Below, piece by piece: positions 34,751 through 43,883 of a stretch of DNA of 64,000 nt (its first letter is position 1; each line of letters begins with the position of its first letter). The translations under genes were made by a program, and so were the position numbers. The notes below the pieces were generated by a model. It did not search any database, was not told the origin of the DNA, and saw only the letters and a list, made by a program, of their open reading frames with translations. The stretch comes from CAYSGL01 sp964520985 (GTDB lineage: Bacteria; Pseudomonadota; Alphaproteobacteria; Micavibrionales; Micavibrionaceae), in contig CAZFPB010000003.1 in NCBI GenBank assembly GCA_964520985.1, positions 124,001 through 188,000 on the forward strand, in the 5' to 3' direction.

Positions 34751-35880
34751 TATTGCTCATCCTTGGTGCGATTGAGTTCGTTGAGGGGCAGGTAGGGAAC
34801 AACGCCCTGTTTGCCGTTATCATCCAGAATGATTTTCTGGGCGTTTTTCAGGACATCTTCCATGGTTTCAATGTACATACGCTCTTTCGTGACATCCTGA
34901 CCGGTGAGGTAGGATTCATAAATGGCGTTGAAGCGCGCAGCATCCCCTTGCGCTTTCGAGACGGTGGATTCGCGATAACCCTGTGCCTGCTGGATCAGCT
35001 GGATCGCCGAACCGCGGGCGCGTGGGATGATATCTTCGCGATAAGCCTGCGCCTGGTTCTGCACGTCTTCGGCATCCTGTTTGGCGGACTGCACATCCTG
35101 GAAGGCGGCTTGGACATCCGGGTGTACTTCCGCGCTCTGGATCAGCACCTGCGTGATGTTCACGCCGGAGTGATATTCATCGAGGTTCGTCTGGATAATT
35201 TTCTGAGCGGTCTGCGCCACGGCGGCGCGGCCCGTGGTGATGGTCGAGAACATCGGCGTGCGACCGACGGCTTCGCGGATGGCGCTTTCGGCAACCTTTT
35301 TAATCGTGGCTTCCTGATCTTGTACCTTGAACAGATAATCTTCGGCCGATTTGATGTTCCATTGAACGGTCAGGTCGAGATCGACGATATTGCGGTCGGC
35401 GGTCAGCATCAGACTTTCTTCGGCGATATCGCGCTTGCTGCCCGGTGTGCCGCGTTCTGCCTGACCCGAAAAGCCGATGGTGAGATTGCGGATTTCGTTG
35501 ACTTTGATCTTGGTGACAATTTCGATTGGGTAGGGCAGGTGATAGCCAAGACCTTCTTCAACGCGGGTACGCTCCCATGCGCCAAAACGCTGGACCACTG
35601 CCTGCTCGCCCGGGTTGACGATGAACAAACCGCTGGCGAGCCATAGGGCTGCAATGACGCCGGCGCCAAGGACGATGAATTTACCCGCTCCCGCGCCGCC
35701 CGGCAGCATCCCGCTCATATTATTTTGAAGATTGCGCAATAGCTGGTCGAGGTCAGGCTGCTGGTCGCCGGGACCGCGGCCCGGGCCGCGCTGCTGGCCG
35801 TTTTCAGGGCGCTGCGGGGGCGTGCCCCACGGATTACGGCGGTCTTTGTTGTTCTTATTGTCGGAATCGTCCCAGCCCAT
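34750..35880 (-). CDS. hflK: HflK, FtsH protease modulator (SPFH family)
   Basis: Partner of HflC. 376 residues started at the ATG at 35880 (MGWDDSDNK), the usual HflK beginning; the open frame extends 16 codons further, but this start fits the family. A Gly/Pro/Gln-rich N-terminal region is followed by a membrane helix (VLGAGVIAALWLASGLFIV), the SPFH domain (NPGEQAVVQRFG) and a helical region with AYREDIIPRARG. It is divergent from mrp, with 55 bp between the starts. Confidence 0.95.
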   Translation of the reverse strand: MGWDDSDNKNNKDRRNPWGTPPQRPENGQQRGPGRGPGDQQPDLDQLLRNLQNNMSGMLPGGAGAGKFIVLGAGVIAALWLASGLFIVNPGEQAVVQRFGAWERTRVEEGLGYHLPYPIEIVTKIKVNEIRNLTIGFSGQAERGTPGSKRDIAEESLMLTADRNIVDLDLTVQWNIKSAEDYLFKVQDQEATIKKVAESAIREAVGRTPMFSTITTGRAAVAQTAQKIIQTNLDEYHSGVNITQVLIQSAEVHPDVQAAFQDVQSAKQDAEDVQNQAQAYREDIIPRARGSAIQLIQQAQGYRESTVSKAQGDAARFNAIYESYLTGQDVTKERMYIETMEDVLKNAQKIILDDNGKQGVVPYLPLNELNRTKDEQ

Positions 35881-35935
35881 GTTGACCAAAGCCTCTTTGT
35901 TCGATGAATAAATGTCTATATAGGTCAATATCCTA

Positions 35936-36985
35936 ATGGTTTACGACGAGAAGGCAACCGCAAACGGCATGGCACGAGATTTGTCAGAAAATACGATTAG
36001 AGACGCGCTATCGGCCGTAATCGATATAGCGTGCGTCAGCGATTTGAGTATTTCGCCAAACGGCGAAGTGTTATTTTTGATTACGGTCGATGCACAGGCT
36101 GGGCCGGAAATGGAAGATGCGCGTATCGCGGCGGAACAGGCCGTCAGCAAACTCAAAGATGTTACCAAAGTCACGGCCATTTTAACGGCCGAGAAAAAAG
36201 AAGCGCCCGATCCGCATGGTATGAATAAAAATCCGCGTCTGATCTTGCCGATCAAACATATTATCGCGGTGGCCAGCGGCAAAGGCGGCGTGGGGAAATC
36301 CACTGTCGCGTTTAACCTCGCTGTGGCCTTGTCGCGCGCGGGTCATTCGGTGGGATTGCTCGATGCCGATATCTATGGGCCAAGCGTGCCAATGCTGGCG
36401 GGCCTGCAGAATCAAAAGCCGGAGCAGGTGGACGGGCATATCATGCCGCTGGAAGCGCATGGCTTAAAAATCATGTCGATCGGATTCATGGTCGCGCCGG
36501 AAAAAGCGTTGATCTGGCGCGGGCCGATGGTGCAGACGGCGCTCTATCAAATGCTGCGCGATGTACAGTGGGCGAAGGCAGGTGAGATGCTCGACTATCT
36601 GATTATAGACATGCCGCCGGGCACGGGGGATGCACAACTGACGCTCGCGCAAAAAGTGCCGGTGACGGGCGCCGTGATTGTATCGACACCGCAAGACCTC
36701 GCCTTGATCGATGCCCGCAAGGCGATCCAGATGTTTGAGCAGACCAATGTGCGCGTTTTGGGTTTGATTGAAAATATGAGTACGCATGTCTGTTCCCACT
36801 GCGGTCATGAGGAATCTATTTTCGGGCAGGGCGGCGTGGAAAAGGAAGCGCAAAAAATAGGGTTGCCGTTTCTAGGCGCTCTTCCTCTCTCTTTGATGAT
36901 ACGGAAATCCGGCGACGCGGGAGAGCCTGTAAATGATCCTGTTTTCAAGGACATCGCCGGCCACATTGTTACCTTAATGAAATAA
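35936..36985 (+). CDS. mrp: Mrp/ApbC-type iron-sulfur carrier ATPase
   Basis: A P-loop ATPase that carries or transfers Fe-S clusters. 349 residues: an N-terminal MIP18/DUF59-like domain (about 17-85), then the ATPase domain with the deviant Walker A SGKGGVGKST near 114-123, DADIYGPSVP, and the CxxC cluster-binding motif VCSHCGH near 285. Start at the ATG at 35936; an alternative Met at residue 12 has no ribosome site. Confidence 0.95.
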   Translation: MVYDEKATANGMARDLSENTIRDALSAVIDIACVSDLSISPNGEVLFLITVDAQAGPEMEDARIAAEQAVSKLKDVTKVTAILTAEKKEAPDPHGMNKNPRLILPIKHIIAVASGKGGVGKSTVAFNLAVALSRAGHSVGLLDADIYGPSVPMLAGLQNQKPEQVDGHIMPLEAHGLKIMSIGFMVAPEKALIWRGPMVQTALYQMLRDVQWAKAGEMLDYLIIDMPPGTGDAQLTLAQKVPVTGAVIVSTPQDLALIDARKAIQMFEQTNVRVLGLIENMSTHVCSHCGHEESIFGQGGVEKEAQKIGLPFLGALPLSLMIRKSGDAGEPVNDPVFKDIAGHIVTLMK

Positions 36986-37038
36986 GGAACCGGCTATATC
37001 CCGTTTTTGTTCGTTTTTTACGATCAAGGAGAATAGTC

Positions 37039-37551
37039 ATGCAGATTCAAGAACTAAAAGAATATCAACAAACCCGGCATCCTGTGCTGGCACTGGAATG
37101 TTCGACTCCCTTGCCGGAAGCCATTCGCTACATGGATGTGCATGATTACGGCTCGGTCATTTGCACGAACGAGGGAAAATATCACGGCATTTTCACGGCC
37201 CGTCTTTTGCTGAAAAAACTCGCCGCCAATGAAAATATTGCGGCTATGACCTTGCGGGATGTTGCGCGCACAAGTGGCCCTGTCGCTTATCTGGAAGATA
37301 ACGCCGAAGAAAAGCTGGAAAAGATGAAAGAGGCTCGGGTGCATTACATGCCTATTCTTGATAAAGACAAACATTGTGTCGGGATGCTCAGCCAAGGAGA
37401 TTTTGCCGCCTATACGTTGGAACAGGCAGGTACACGGTTTGCCGAAGCGCTCAAAAACAAAGCCGAAGACAAAACAAACCCACCAGGCATGGTTATTGCG
37501 ATGGGCGTTTATACACTCATCGTGCTGGGCGCAGCGGCATTTATTTTTTAA
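37039..37551 (+). CDS. CBS-domain protein with C-terminal membrane anchor
   Basis: A 170-residue protein with two CBS motifs (about 15-70 and 75-135; YGSVICTNEGKYHGIFTARLLLKKL and VHYMPILDKDKHCVGMLSQGDFA) and one C-terminal membrane helix (VIAMGVYTLIVLGAAAFIF). CBS pairs usually bind adenine nucleotides and regulate a partner. The tail anchor is unusual for a stand-alone CBS protein. An AAGGAG precedes its ATG. The last 11 bases overlap convergent folA. Confidence 0.8.
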   Translation: MQIQELKEYQQTRHPVLALECSTPLPEAIRYMDVHDYGSVICTNEGKYHGIFTARLLLKKLAANENIAAMTLRDVARTSGPVAYLEDNAEEKLEKMKEARVHYMPILDKDKHCVGMLSQGDFAAYTLEQAGTRFAEALKNKAEDKTNPPGMVIAMGVYTLIVLGAAAFIF

Positions 37552-38029
37552 GTAATTCGATAAAACTATAACCGTCACGATCATCCCGCGTGGCTTCATG
37601 CCAACCCCCTGCATCAAGTAAGGGGAAAAACGCATCGCCTTCAGGGAATTGGTGCACCTGCGTGAGGTAGATTTTATCCGCCAGACCATGTTCCAGTGCG
37701 AGGGCATAAATCTGGGCGCCGCCGATGATCATGATCTCTTCGGGGTTTTCTTCGTGCGCGGCCTGAATGGCCAGATCGAGGGACGCACACGTAATAGCAC
37801 CGTCGTGCGTGTGTGGCGAACGGCTGACGATAATGCTGGTACGCCCCGGCAGCGGTTTACCAAGCTGAGACAAAATGCTCTCAAACGTTTTGCGCCCCAT
37901 GATGCAGGGTTTGCCCATGGTGATTGTCTTGAAATGCTTGAAGTCTTCCGGGATGTGCCATGGCATTTCATTGTTAATGCCGATTACATTATTATCAGCG
38001 GCAGCGACGATCAGGGAGACCGTCGTCAT
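37541..38029 (-). CDS. folA: Dihydrofolate reductase
   Basis: Reduces dihydrofolate to tetrahydrofolate with NADPH. 162 residues, the usual length, with NNVIGINNEMPWHIPEDFKHFK (active-site Asp in PED), GRKTFESI and IIGGAQIYALAL. Its start overlaps the thyA stop by four bases (ATGA), so it is translationally coupled to thyA. Confidence 0.96.
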   Translation of the reverse strand: MTTVSLIVAAADNNVIGINNEMPWHIPEDFKHFKTITMGKPCIMGRKTFESILSQLGKPLPGRTSIIVSRSPHTHDGAITCASLDLAIQAAHEENPEEIMIIGGAQIYALALEHGLADKIYLTQVHQFPEGDAFFPLLDAGGWHEATRDDRDGYSFIELLKK

Positions 38030-38820
38030 ACGGCAACCGCGCCTTTGATGTGCGGGTGGGCTTCGTAGCCGACCAGTTCAAAGTCTTCGAATTTGAAATC
38101 GAAGATGTTTTTCACGTGCGGGTTCAAATGCATTTCCGGCAGGGGGTAGAACGGACGGGCAAGCTGTTCCTGCACCTGTTCCATATGATTGGTGTAAATG
38201 TGGGCGTCCCCGAAAGTATGTATAAATTCACCGGGTTTCAGGCCGCAGACCTGCGCGACCATCAAGGTAAGCAAGGCGTAGGAGGCAATGTTGAACGGCA
38301 CGCCGAGGAAGATATCTGCCGAGCGCTGGTAGAGCTGGCAGGATAATTTGCCATCGGCCACATAAAACTGGAAGAACGCATGGCAGGGCGGCAGCGCCAT
38401 TTTGGGAATTTCACCCACGTTCCATGCCGAGACGATCAAGCGGCGGTCGTCCGGATTGGTTTTGATACGCTCGATGACGTTTGAAATCTGGTCGACGGTG
38501 TGCCCGTCGGCGCAGGCCCAGCTGCGCCACTGGTGGCCATAGACGGGTCCAAGATCGCCGTTTTCATCGGCCCATTCATTCCAGATGCGCACGCCGTTAT
38601 CGGTCAGGTATTTGATGTTGGTATCGCCGGCGAGGAACCAGATCAGCTCATGCACGATTGATTTCAGGTGCAGTTTTTTGGTGGTGACCATGGGGAAACC
38701 CTCCGCCAGATCAAAGCGCATCTGATGGCCGAAGACGGAGAGCGTGCCGGTGCCGGTGCGATCTTCTTTTTTGGCGCCTTCGGCGAGGACGCGGCGCATC
38801 AGGTCGTGGTACTGCTTCAT
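38026..38820 (-). CDS. thyA: Thymidylate synthase
   Basis: Makes dTMP from dUMP, using methylene-tetrahydrofolate. 264 residues, equal to E. coli ThyA. The catalytic Cys lies in LPPCHAFFQFYV; the folate and dUMP residues are in DRRLIVSAWNV and CQLYQRSADIFLGVPFNIASYALLT. It forms a thyA-folA operon, a logical pair because ThyA produces the dihydrofolate that FolA recycles. Confidence 0.97.
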   Translation of the reverse strand: MKQYHDLMRRVLAEGAKKEDRTGTGTLSVFGHQMRFDLAEGFPMVTTKKLHLKSIVHELIWFLAGDTNIKYLTDNGVRIWNEWADENGDLGPVYGHQWRSWACADGHTVDQISNVIERIKTNPDDRRLIVSAWNVGEIPKMALPPCHAFFQFYVADGKLSCQLYQRSADIFLGVPFNIASYALLTLMVAQVCGLKPGEFIHTFGDAHIYTNHMEQVQEQLARPFYPLPEMHLNPHVKNIFDFKFEDFELVGYEAHPHIKGAVAV

Positions 38821-38932
38821 GGCGATTTTCCTTGTTTTTCGTGATCTTCTTCCAATATAGAAAGGGCGGGATAGAAGGGCAAAATATTAAACGGCCCCAT
38901 CCCCAACGAAAATATTTACATAAAAAATAAAA

Positions 38933-38948
38933 GACGGTATAAACCGTC
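38933..38948 (+). promoter_or_regulatory. Small hairpin upstream of the 38977 gene
   Basis: GACGGT and ACCGTC pair around ATAA, 28 bases before the start of the following unknown gene and about 110 bases from divergent thyA. There is no T run, so it is more likely a leader structure or operator than a terminator. Confidence 0.35.
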
Positions 38949-38976
38949 ATGAGATAAACGGTAATAAAGGTGTATA

Positions 38977-39312
38977 ATGGTCCATACGTTACATGATGAC
39001 GCTAATGCGCGCGTCAGCCCTCCTGTTGAAATCGGTCCGTCAGGCCAGTCGATGGCTTTGGAATTGCTTATTGGCGATCGCGCCAATGCTGACAATATCA
39101 GGGAGTGGCGTGCTGGCCGGATAACGGGTCTGAATGTCGGTCCCTCTTATTCAAAACTTGTTGGCAACTCCGATTTAAAGGCTAGTTTTGTCGGGGCCGT
39201 ACGGTCGGTTACCTCGACGAAAGGGCAGGTCATTATGCCAGCCTATGTCCAAGAGCTGGAAAAGCTGGAAAAAGCTCAAAAAGCGTCATCTATCGCTAAT
39301 TATGGACTATAA
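38977..39312 (+). CDS. Hypothetical small protein
   Basis: A 111-residue protein with AAAGGTG five bases before its ATG. No signal peptide or membrane segment. The second half (IMPAYVQELEKLEKAQKASSIA) is helical. Not recognised. It is followed after 54 bp by another unknown gene on the same strand, so the two may form a small operon. Confidence 0.6.
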   Translation: MVHTLHDDANARVSPPVEIGPSGQSMALELLIGDRANADNIREWRAGRITGLNVGPSYSKLVGNSDLKASFVGAVRSVTSTKGQVIMPAYVQELEKLEKAQKASSIANYGL

Positions 39313-39366
39313 TTATATTGACATAATGCAATAACATGTTATTGTCTTTGCCAAGGTAGGTGCATA

Positions 39367-39897
39367 ATGACATCCAAAAGACCAAATAATAGTATTGAAG
39401 CACTTCTGGATTTATCGGCGTTTGGCCCTGCCTCCGGGATCGCCGTGTTACCTATTGCACAAAAGCGTGTGGCACAGATTAAAGAGCCCATGATTGAGCT
39501 GGAAGATGGCGTGAAAGTTGCTAAAGGATGCGCCAAAACAGTTCTGGCTGTTTTTCGTGCTCATGATGCGGCCACCGTTGGCGAGTTCACCAGCTTACTA
39601 ATGTTTGAGAAGCCTCAAAAGGTGAAATTGCCACATTCCAGCACAGCGGATAAGGCGTCGCTCCCGCTTTTCAGATTGCTGGCGGATATCAGTTATCAGC
39701 GCGGTAATCCAGGCTGGGATCAAGGCGTTCATGATATTATTGATCAATGTGTTGAGCTGACGACGGACAATACTCTTATCTTCAATGAGGCGTTGCTTTT
39801 GAAGCACTTTGATCCTTTGGAGCGCAAAGATATTGATCGTCAAGCGCGACAATACCAGCAAGCAAGTTTAAGCTCTCTGACACCAGCGCATCCTTGA
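39367..39897 (+). CDS. Hypothetical protein
   Basis: A 176-residue soluble protein with a good ribosome site (AAGGTAGG) before its ATG. Mainly helical (NPGWDQGVHDIIDQCVELTTDNTLIFNEALLL). Not recognised, with no signal or membrane segment. It ends about 30 bp before the tmRNA acceptor piece. Confidence 0.6.
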   Translation: MTSKRPNNSIEALLDLSAFGPASGIAVLPIAQKRVAQIKEPMIELEDGVKVAKGCAKTVLAVFRAHDAATVGEFTSLLMFEKPQKVKLPHSSTADKASLPLFRLLADISYQRGNPGWDQGVHDIIDQCVELTTDNTLIFNEALLLKHFDPLERKDIDRQARQYQQASLSSLTPAHP

Positions 39898-39929
39898 TAT
39901 CTTAACTTTTTTCCCTTATATTAAAGATG

Positions 39930-40262
39930 CAGGGCTTGCCCTGTTATGACGCTAAACGTGGTTACGGAATAGCCGTCGTGGACCCGGGGGCAGTGCCCGG
40001 CGGCTCCACCAAATTTCCACTCTGATAACGGGTGGCAATCTGTGGGGCCGAAACAGGATCGACACGCGTAATAAAGGTAATTTACGGCGTTCGGTGTTCT
40101 CCGCCGTTATCGGGAAATTTTGATAGTTGCAAATGACAACTCTCAGTTCGTAGCAGCCAACGACAATATGTTCGTTGGTGATGTTGCTATCGCCGCCTAA
40201 TTGGGCGGTGTAGTACGCTACACCTTAATCCCCTTGGCATTGAACCGCTAAGGGTGGGGTTT
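39930..40262 (+). ncRNA. ssrA: Two-piece (circularly permuted) tmRNA
   Basis: tmRNA rescues stalled ribosomes and tags the nascent peptide. The acceptor piece comes first: its 3' end GGCGGCTCCACCA finishes at 40011, with the typical alphaproteobacterial T arm (CCGGGGGCAGTGCCCGG). After an intervening 32 bases the coding piece starts at 40044 with GGGGCCGAAACAGGATCGAC. Its first seven bases GGGGCCG pair with CGGCTCC of the acceptor piece, with one G-U pair. Upstream of the tag is the conserved ATAGTTGCAAATGAC context. The outer ends (39930 and about 40262) are estimates. Confidence 0.93.
40129..40200 (+). other. tmRNA tag-peptide reading frame with duplicated AANDN
   Basis: Resume codon GCA at 40129, stop TAA at 40198-40200: 23 encoded residues reading ANDNSQFVAANDNMF followed by VGDVAIAA. 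With the untemplated alanine from tmRNA itself, the motif AANDN occurs twice, nine residues apart. Other alphaproteobacterial tags that I know are shorter (for example 14 residues in Caulobacter) and carry it once. The ClpX-recognised C-terminus is AIAA. Confidence 0.9.
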
Positions 40263-40265
40263 TTG

Positions 40266-40303
40266 GGTCGGTTTCCTCGCAACAGAAAACCGGCCTTTTC
40301 TTT
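40266..40303 (+). terminator. Intrinsic terminator after tmRNA
   Basis: GGTCGGTTT pairs with AAACCGGCC across a 12-base loop, followed by TTTTCTTTT. Placed just after the tmRNA coding piece. Confidence 0.8.
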
Positions 40304-40350
40304 TAGTTTGGGCCATGGACGACTGAAAGCGGACAGTATACCGTTTTCGT

Positions 40351-42333
40351 ATGACTCGATTGGCCTCATTTTCCTTCTCCCCCTTTGTCTGGCTCGCGGC
40401 GTTTGTCTGCGCGCTATATCCCATCAATGAGTATCAGTTGGGATTAATGGCCGCTTCAGTGCTGCTGATATTGCTCTGGTCTTACAGTCGGGTATCGAAC
40501 GCGTTCAAATCAGGCCTTACCGTTCCGCGCACGCAGACCCTTGGCGTAATGGCAGGTTTATGGGTTCTGAGTCTTGTCAGCATATTTATATCCGACGCGC
40601 CGTGGTACAGCGTCATGGCTTTCTTCTTCATGGGCGCACTGCCCCTTACGTTCCTGACACTCGCCATCAATCCCTATACGGATAAAGAATGGCGCGTCAC
40701 GCTGATGGTGCTGGGCGCTGTTATGGGTGTGCTTGGTGGTTGGGCTTTAATCCAGTTCCTATTTTTCCATGAATATTTTTCAGGTCGCGCCGTGCATCCG
40801 CTGCGTGATCCAAGCTCTCTGGCGGCATTGTTCAACCTCGCCTTGATAGGGGCTCTGGGCTGTATGAGTTACGCGAAAACCAGCGCGTCAAAAATTACGG
40901 CATTTTTACTGGCATTGCTTTTAAGCGGCGGTGTGATCGCCACTGGATCACGCGGCGCTCTGCTGGCGGGCTTCATTGGTCTTATCCTGATCGCCGTTTT
41001 GTGCTGGTCGGCTATCGCCGGAAATAAACGCTGGTGGTTGGCCTATATTGCACTGGCTACGCTGTTTTTCGCCACGTCTCCCTACCTCACGCCTAGTCCT
41101 GAAACGATGGCGGGGCGCATGGCGATAACATTGGGACTGGAAGAGGGTATTGTCCCGGGCGATCGTCTCGATACCATGAAGGCGGCATGGCTTATTACCA
41201 AGGATCACTGGCTGACAGGGACAGGTATCGGCACGTTTTACCTGAACTATCCTGAATATCGCCCGGTCGTGCAGGCCGATCTGGTAACGCACGCCCACAA
41301 CGATCCATTACAGATGTGGGCGGAGATGGGAATTCTAGCGCCGCTGTTATTATACGCTTTTATCGCGCTGGCCATTATTGCGACTGTCCGCCGGATGAAA
41401 CAGGGCGACCCGACGGCGCAGGAAAAGGCGCGTGTGCTCTTCCCGTTCATCGCACTGGGTGTGCTGATCGGCCACAGCCATATCAATTTTAATTTTTACA
41501 ACTTATCGATCCTGATGCTGGCGGGGTTGGTTGCGGCATATTGGCTCAGCGCTATCAATCCTGCGCGCCGCGAGGTTTCTTTTACTTATGGCCGTGCGAA
41601 GCAAGCAGCGCTGGCAACTGTTTTTGCCATCGCGATGATAATTTATAGTTGCGTCATTATCAGCGAGCACTATACCTATAAAGCGCGCGACGCCATTCTA
41701 GCGGGCGACATTGAAGCCTACGGTACATACCTGTTGCTGGCAGATCAGATCGGTTTTCAAAAAAATCCAACTGTCTACATGACGGCTACCCATATTCCAC
41801 TGACACTCCTCTATCAGCGCAAAGATGAATTGTCTCCAGAAGACATGAAAAAGGAAGCGGCGCAGATCAATAACAACTTAAACCAGACGTTGCATCTTAA
41901 TCCGCACAACGGCTCTGCCTGGTATTTTAAGGGATTGCTGGTGCAGTATGTGCCGGCCGATCTGTTGCCGGAAAACATGCCGACAGAAAAAGAGGCGTAT
42001 GAAAAGGCCTTGAAACTTGATCCGATCAACATCGGCGCGCGGGTTGCGCTGGTGGATATGGCGTTGGCGAAGGAGGATTACAAGGAGGCGGCGCGCTGGC
42101 TTATTCCTTCGCTCCACCTTGTTCTGTTCACCGATGCGGCCAAACAATTATATAGCCGCGGTCTGATGGTATTTGCCATGACCGGCGACAAGGAAAACCT
42201 CGAAAAAACCAAGTTTGCGATGCATGAATACGAGCAACGCTCGATCTTCAGCCGCTGGCTTAAGGAAAATCGGCCCTGGACGCCGCTGACCAAGGATACT
42301 TTTCCACAAGAGGCTGAATCTAAAAGCGAATGA
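40351..42333 (+). CDS. O-antigen ligase/polymerase-like membrane protein with TPR-like C-terminus
   Basis: A 660-residue protein. Residues 1-400 hold about 11-12 membrane helices with the Wzy_C/WaaL pattern (ATGSRGALLAGFIGLILI, then the large periplasmic loop with TGTGIGTFYLNYPEY and HAHNDPLQMWAEMGILAPLLL). The last 220 residues are helical repeats resembling TPRs (NPHNGSAWYFKGLL, AYEKALKLDPINIGARVALVDMALAKEDYKEAARWL). Family members join polysaccharide or glycan units at the outer face of the inner membrane. The substrate is not clear. It follows the tmRNA terminator and stands alone. Confidence 0.82.
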   Translation: MTRLASFSFSPFVWLAAFVCALYPINEYQLGLMAASVLLILLWSYSRVSNAFKSGLTVPRTQTLGVMAGLWVLSLVSIFISDAPWYSVMAFFFMGALPLTFLTLAINPYTDKEWRVTLMVLGAVMGVLGGWALIQFLFFHEYFSGRAVHPLRDPSSLAALFNLALIGALGCMSYAKTSASKITAFLLALLLSGGVIATGSRGALLAGFIGLILIAVLCWSAIAGNKRWWLAYIALATLFFATSPYLTPSPETMAGRMAITLGLEEGIVPGDRLDTMKAAWLITKDHWLTGTGIGTFYLNYPEYRPVVQADLVTHAHNDPLQMWAEMGILAPLLLYAFIALAIIATVRRMKQGDPTAQEKARVLFPFIALGVLIGHSHINFNFYNLSILMLAGLVAAYWLSAINPARREVSFTYGRAKQAALATVFAIAMIIYSCVIISEHYTYKARDAILAGDIEAYGTYLLLADQIGFQKNPTVYMTATHIPLTLLYQRKDELSPEDMKKEAAQINNNLNQTLHLNPHNGSAWYFKGLLVQYVPADLLPENMPTEKEAYEKALKLDPINIGARVALVDMALAKEDYKEAARWLIPSLHLVLFTDAAKQLYSRGLMVFAMTGDKENLEKTKFAMHEYEQRSIFSRWLKENRPWTPLTKDTFPQEAESKSE

Positions 42334-42427
42334 GCATGGATTACGGGCGGGAATGTGGCCATTGTAGGCACATGATTCGCTACACAAGCCTCTTGATTTT
42401 CTTACCCCATCCTGCGACGAATAGACC

Positions 42428-42925
42428 ATGATCGACGACGAAGAAACCTTACGATACGACAAAATGGTAGAACAGGCCCTGCGCGGCGTGGTGCGTCAGG
42501 CTGTCGAAGAAGTGATGAAGTATCAGGGGCTGCCCGGCGACCATCATTTCTATATCACCTTCATGACCGATTATCCCGGCGTGAAAATTCCCGATTACCT
42601 GCGCGAACGCTATCCCGGTGAGATGACCATCGTGCTTCAATATCAATTCCACGATCTGGACGTGAACCGCGAACGTCTGCAAGTCACGCTGTCGTTTAAC
42701 AACGTGCCCGAGCGCCTTGAAATTCCACTGGCGGCGATCACGATTTTTGCCGATCCGTCCGTCAACTTCGCACTGCAGTTCCAGCCGCTGGGCGATGACA
42801 TGGAGCCTGAGTATGAGCCGGATGAAGACGGCGACGATACAGGCGGCGATGATGATAGTGCGGCCAAAGGCAAGAAAGCCAAGAGCGGCGAAGTCGTCTC
42901 CCTCGATCAATTCCGGAAAAAATAA
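42428..42925 (+). CDS. sspB: SspB-family ClpXP adaptor (alpha type)
   Basis: SspB delivers tmRNA-tagged proteins to ClpXP. 165 residues: a substrate-binding domain (about 1-120; LPGDHHFYITFMTDYPGVKIPDYLRERYPGEMTIVLQYQF), an acidic linker (EPDEDGDDTGGDDD) and a C-terminal ClpX-docking tail (GEVVSLDQFRKK), as in Caulobacter SspB-alpha. It lies 2.2 kb after the tmRNA. Its stop overlaps the start of the next gene (TAATG). Confidence 0.93.
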   Translation: MIDDEETLRYDKMVEQALRGVVRQAVEEVMKYQGLPGDHHFYITFMTDYPGVKIPDYLRERYPGEMTIVLQYQFHDLDVNRERLQVTLSFNNVPERLEIPLAAITIFADPSVNFALQFQPLGDDMEPEYEPDEDGDDTGGDDDSAAKGKKAKSGEVVSLDQFRKK

Positions 42926-43878
42926 TGAACGGGCTGTGGCGCGCCGATATCGATCCGGCGCATGAGCCGTATCGTGTATTGCTGGCGCGTGACACGCTGA
43001 TTGATGCCAGCCGCGATAACCGCGCAGTGCCAATCAAAGTTTATTATCCCGTAGAGCACGCGCTTCAAAACATTCCCGTTATTATCTGGTCGCATGGGCT
43101 AGGCGGATCGGTCGATGGCGCATCTTTCCTGTCGCGTTTTCTAGCGGGGCAGGGCTATGTGATCGTGCATGTACAGCATGAGGGTACGGATAGTAGTCTG
43201 TGGGAAGGCAAACCGGGGCATCCGTGGGATATTATCCGCGCTCTCCATATTCCGCGCGAAGCGACGCTCAAGCGATTTGCCGATATTCCGTTCGTGCTCG
43301 ATCAGTTACCGAGCTGGATTGCTGCGAAGGAAGAGATTGCGCCGTTTGCTGATCTCTCCACGCTTGGCATGTCCGGCCATTCGTTCGGTTCGCTGACGAC
43401 GCAGGTGATGTGCGGACAGATGTTCCCAGATAAGGATGGCAAATTGCGGTCTTACGCCGAGCTACGTTTCAAAGCCGGGATTTTGTACAGCCCTGTGCCG
43501 ATCCAGCATATGGCGCTGGACGATCCGGCCGATATTTATACCTCCATCAACAAACCCCTGTTTCATATGACGGGCACGGATGATGCCTCGCCTATCGAAC
43601 ATTTCGGCTATGAGCATCGCCTTGTGGTCTATGAATACAGCCCGTCGCCGAAATACATCATGACCCTCAAAGACGGTGATCACATGGTTTATAACGGCAG
43701 CCGGGGCAAGCTCGGGGCGTCTTCCAACAAGGACCACCATGAAACCCTGATCAAGCTGGGGGCGCTGGCCTATTGGGATTACCAGCTGAAAGGCGATAAG
43801 GGCGCCGGAGAGTGGTTGACCGGCGGCGGTTTTGCTACATATCTAGGCGATAACGCGACGTTTGCATTTGAAAGATAA
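42925..43878 (+). CDS. Alpha/beta hydrolase (PAF-acetylhydrolase/dienelactone-hydrolase-like)
   Basis: A 317-residue protein coupled to sspB by a one-base overlap. The oxyanion region is IIWSHGLGGS; the nucleophile elbow is GMSGHSFGS (Ser in GHSFG, near residue 155); likely acid and histidine residues lie in TGTDDASP and DGDHMVYNG. There is no signal peptide. The architecture suits an esterase or lipase; the substrate cannot be told. Confidence 0.8.
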   Translation: MNGLWRADIDPAHEPYRVLLARDTLIDASRDNRAVPIKVYYPVEHALQNIPVIIWSHGLGGSVDGASFLSRFLAGQGYVIVHVQHEGTDSSLWEGKPGHPWDIIRALHIPREATLKRFADIPFVLDQLPSWIAAKEEIAPFADLSTLGMSGHSFGSLTTQVMCGQMFPDKDGKLRSYAELRFKAGILYSPVPIQHMALDDPADIYTSINKPLFHMTGTDDASPIEHFGYEHRLVVYEYSPSPKYIMTLKDGDHMVYNGSRGKLGASSNKDHHETLIKLGALAYWDYQLKGDKGAGEWLTGGGFATYLGDNATFAFER

Positions 43879-43883
43879 TAGTC

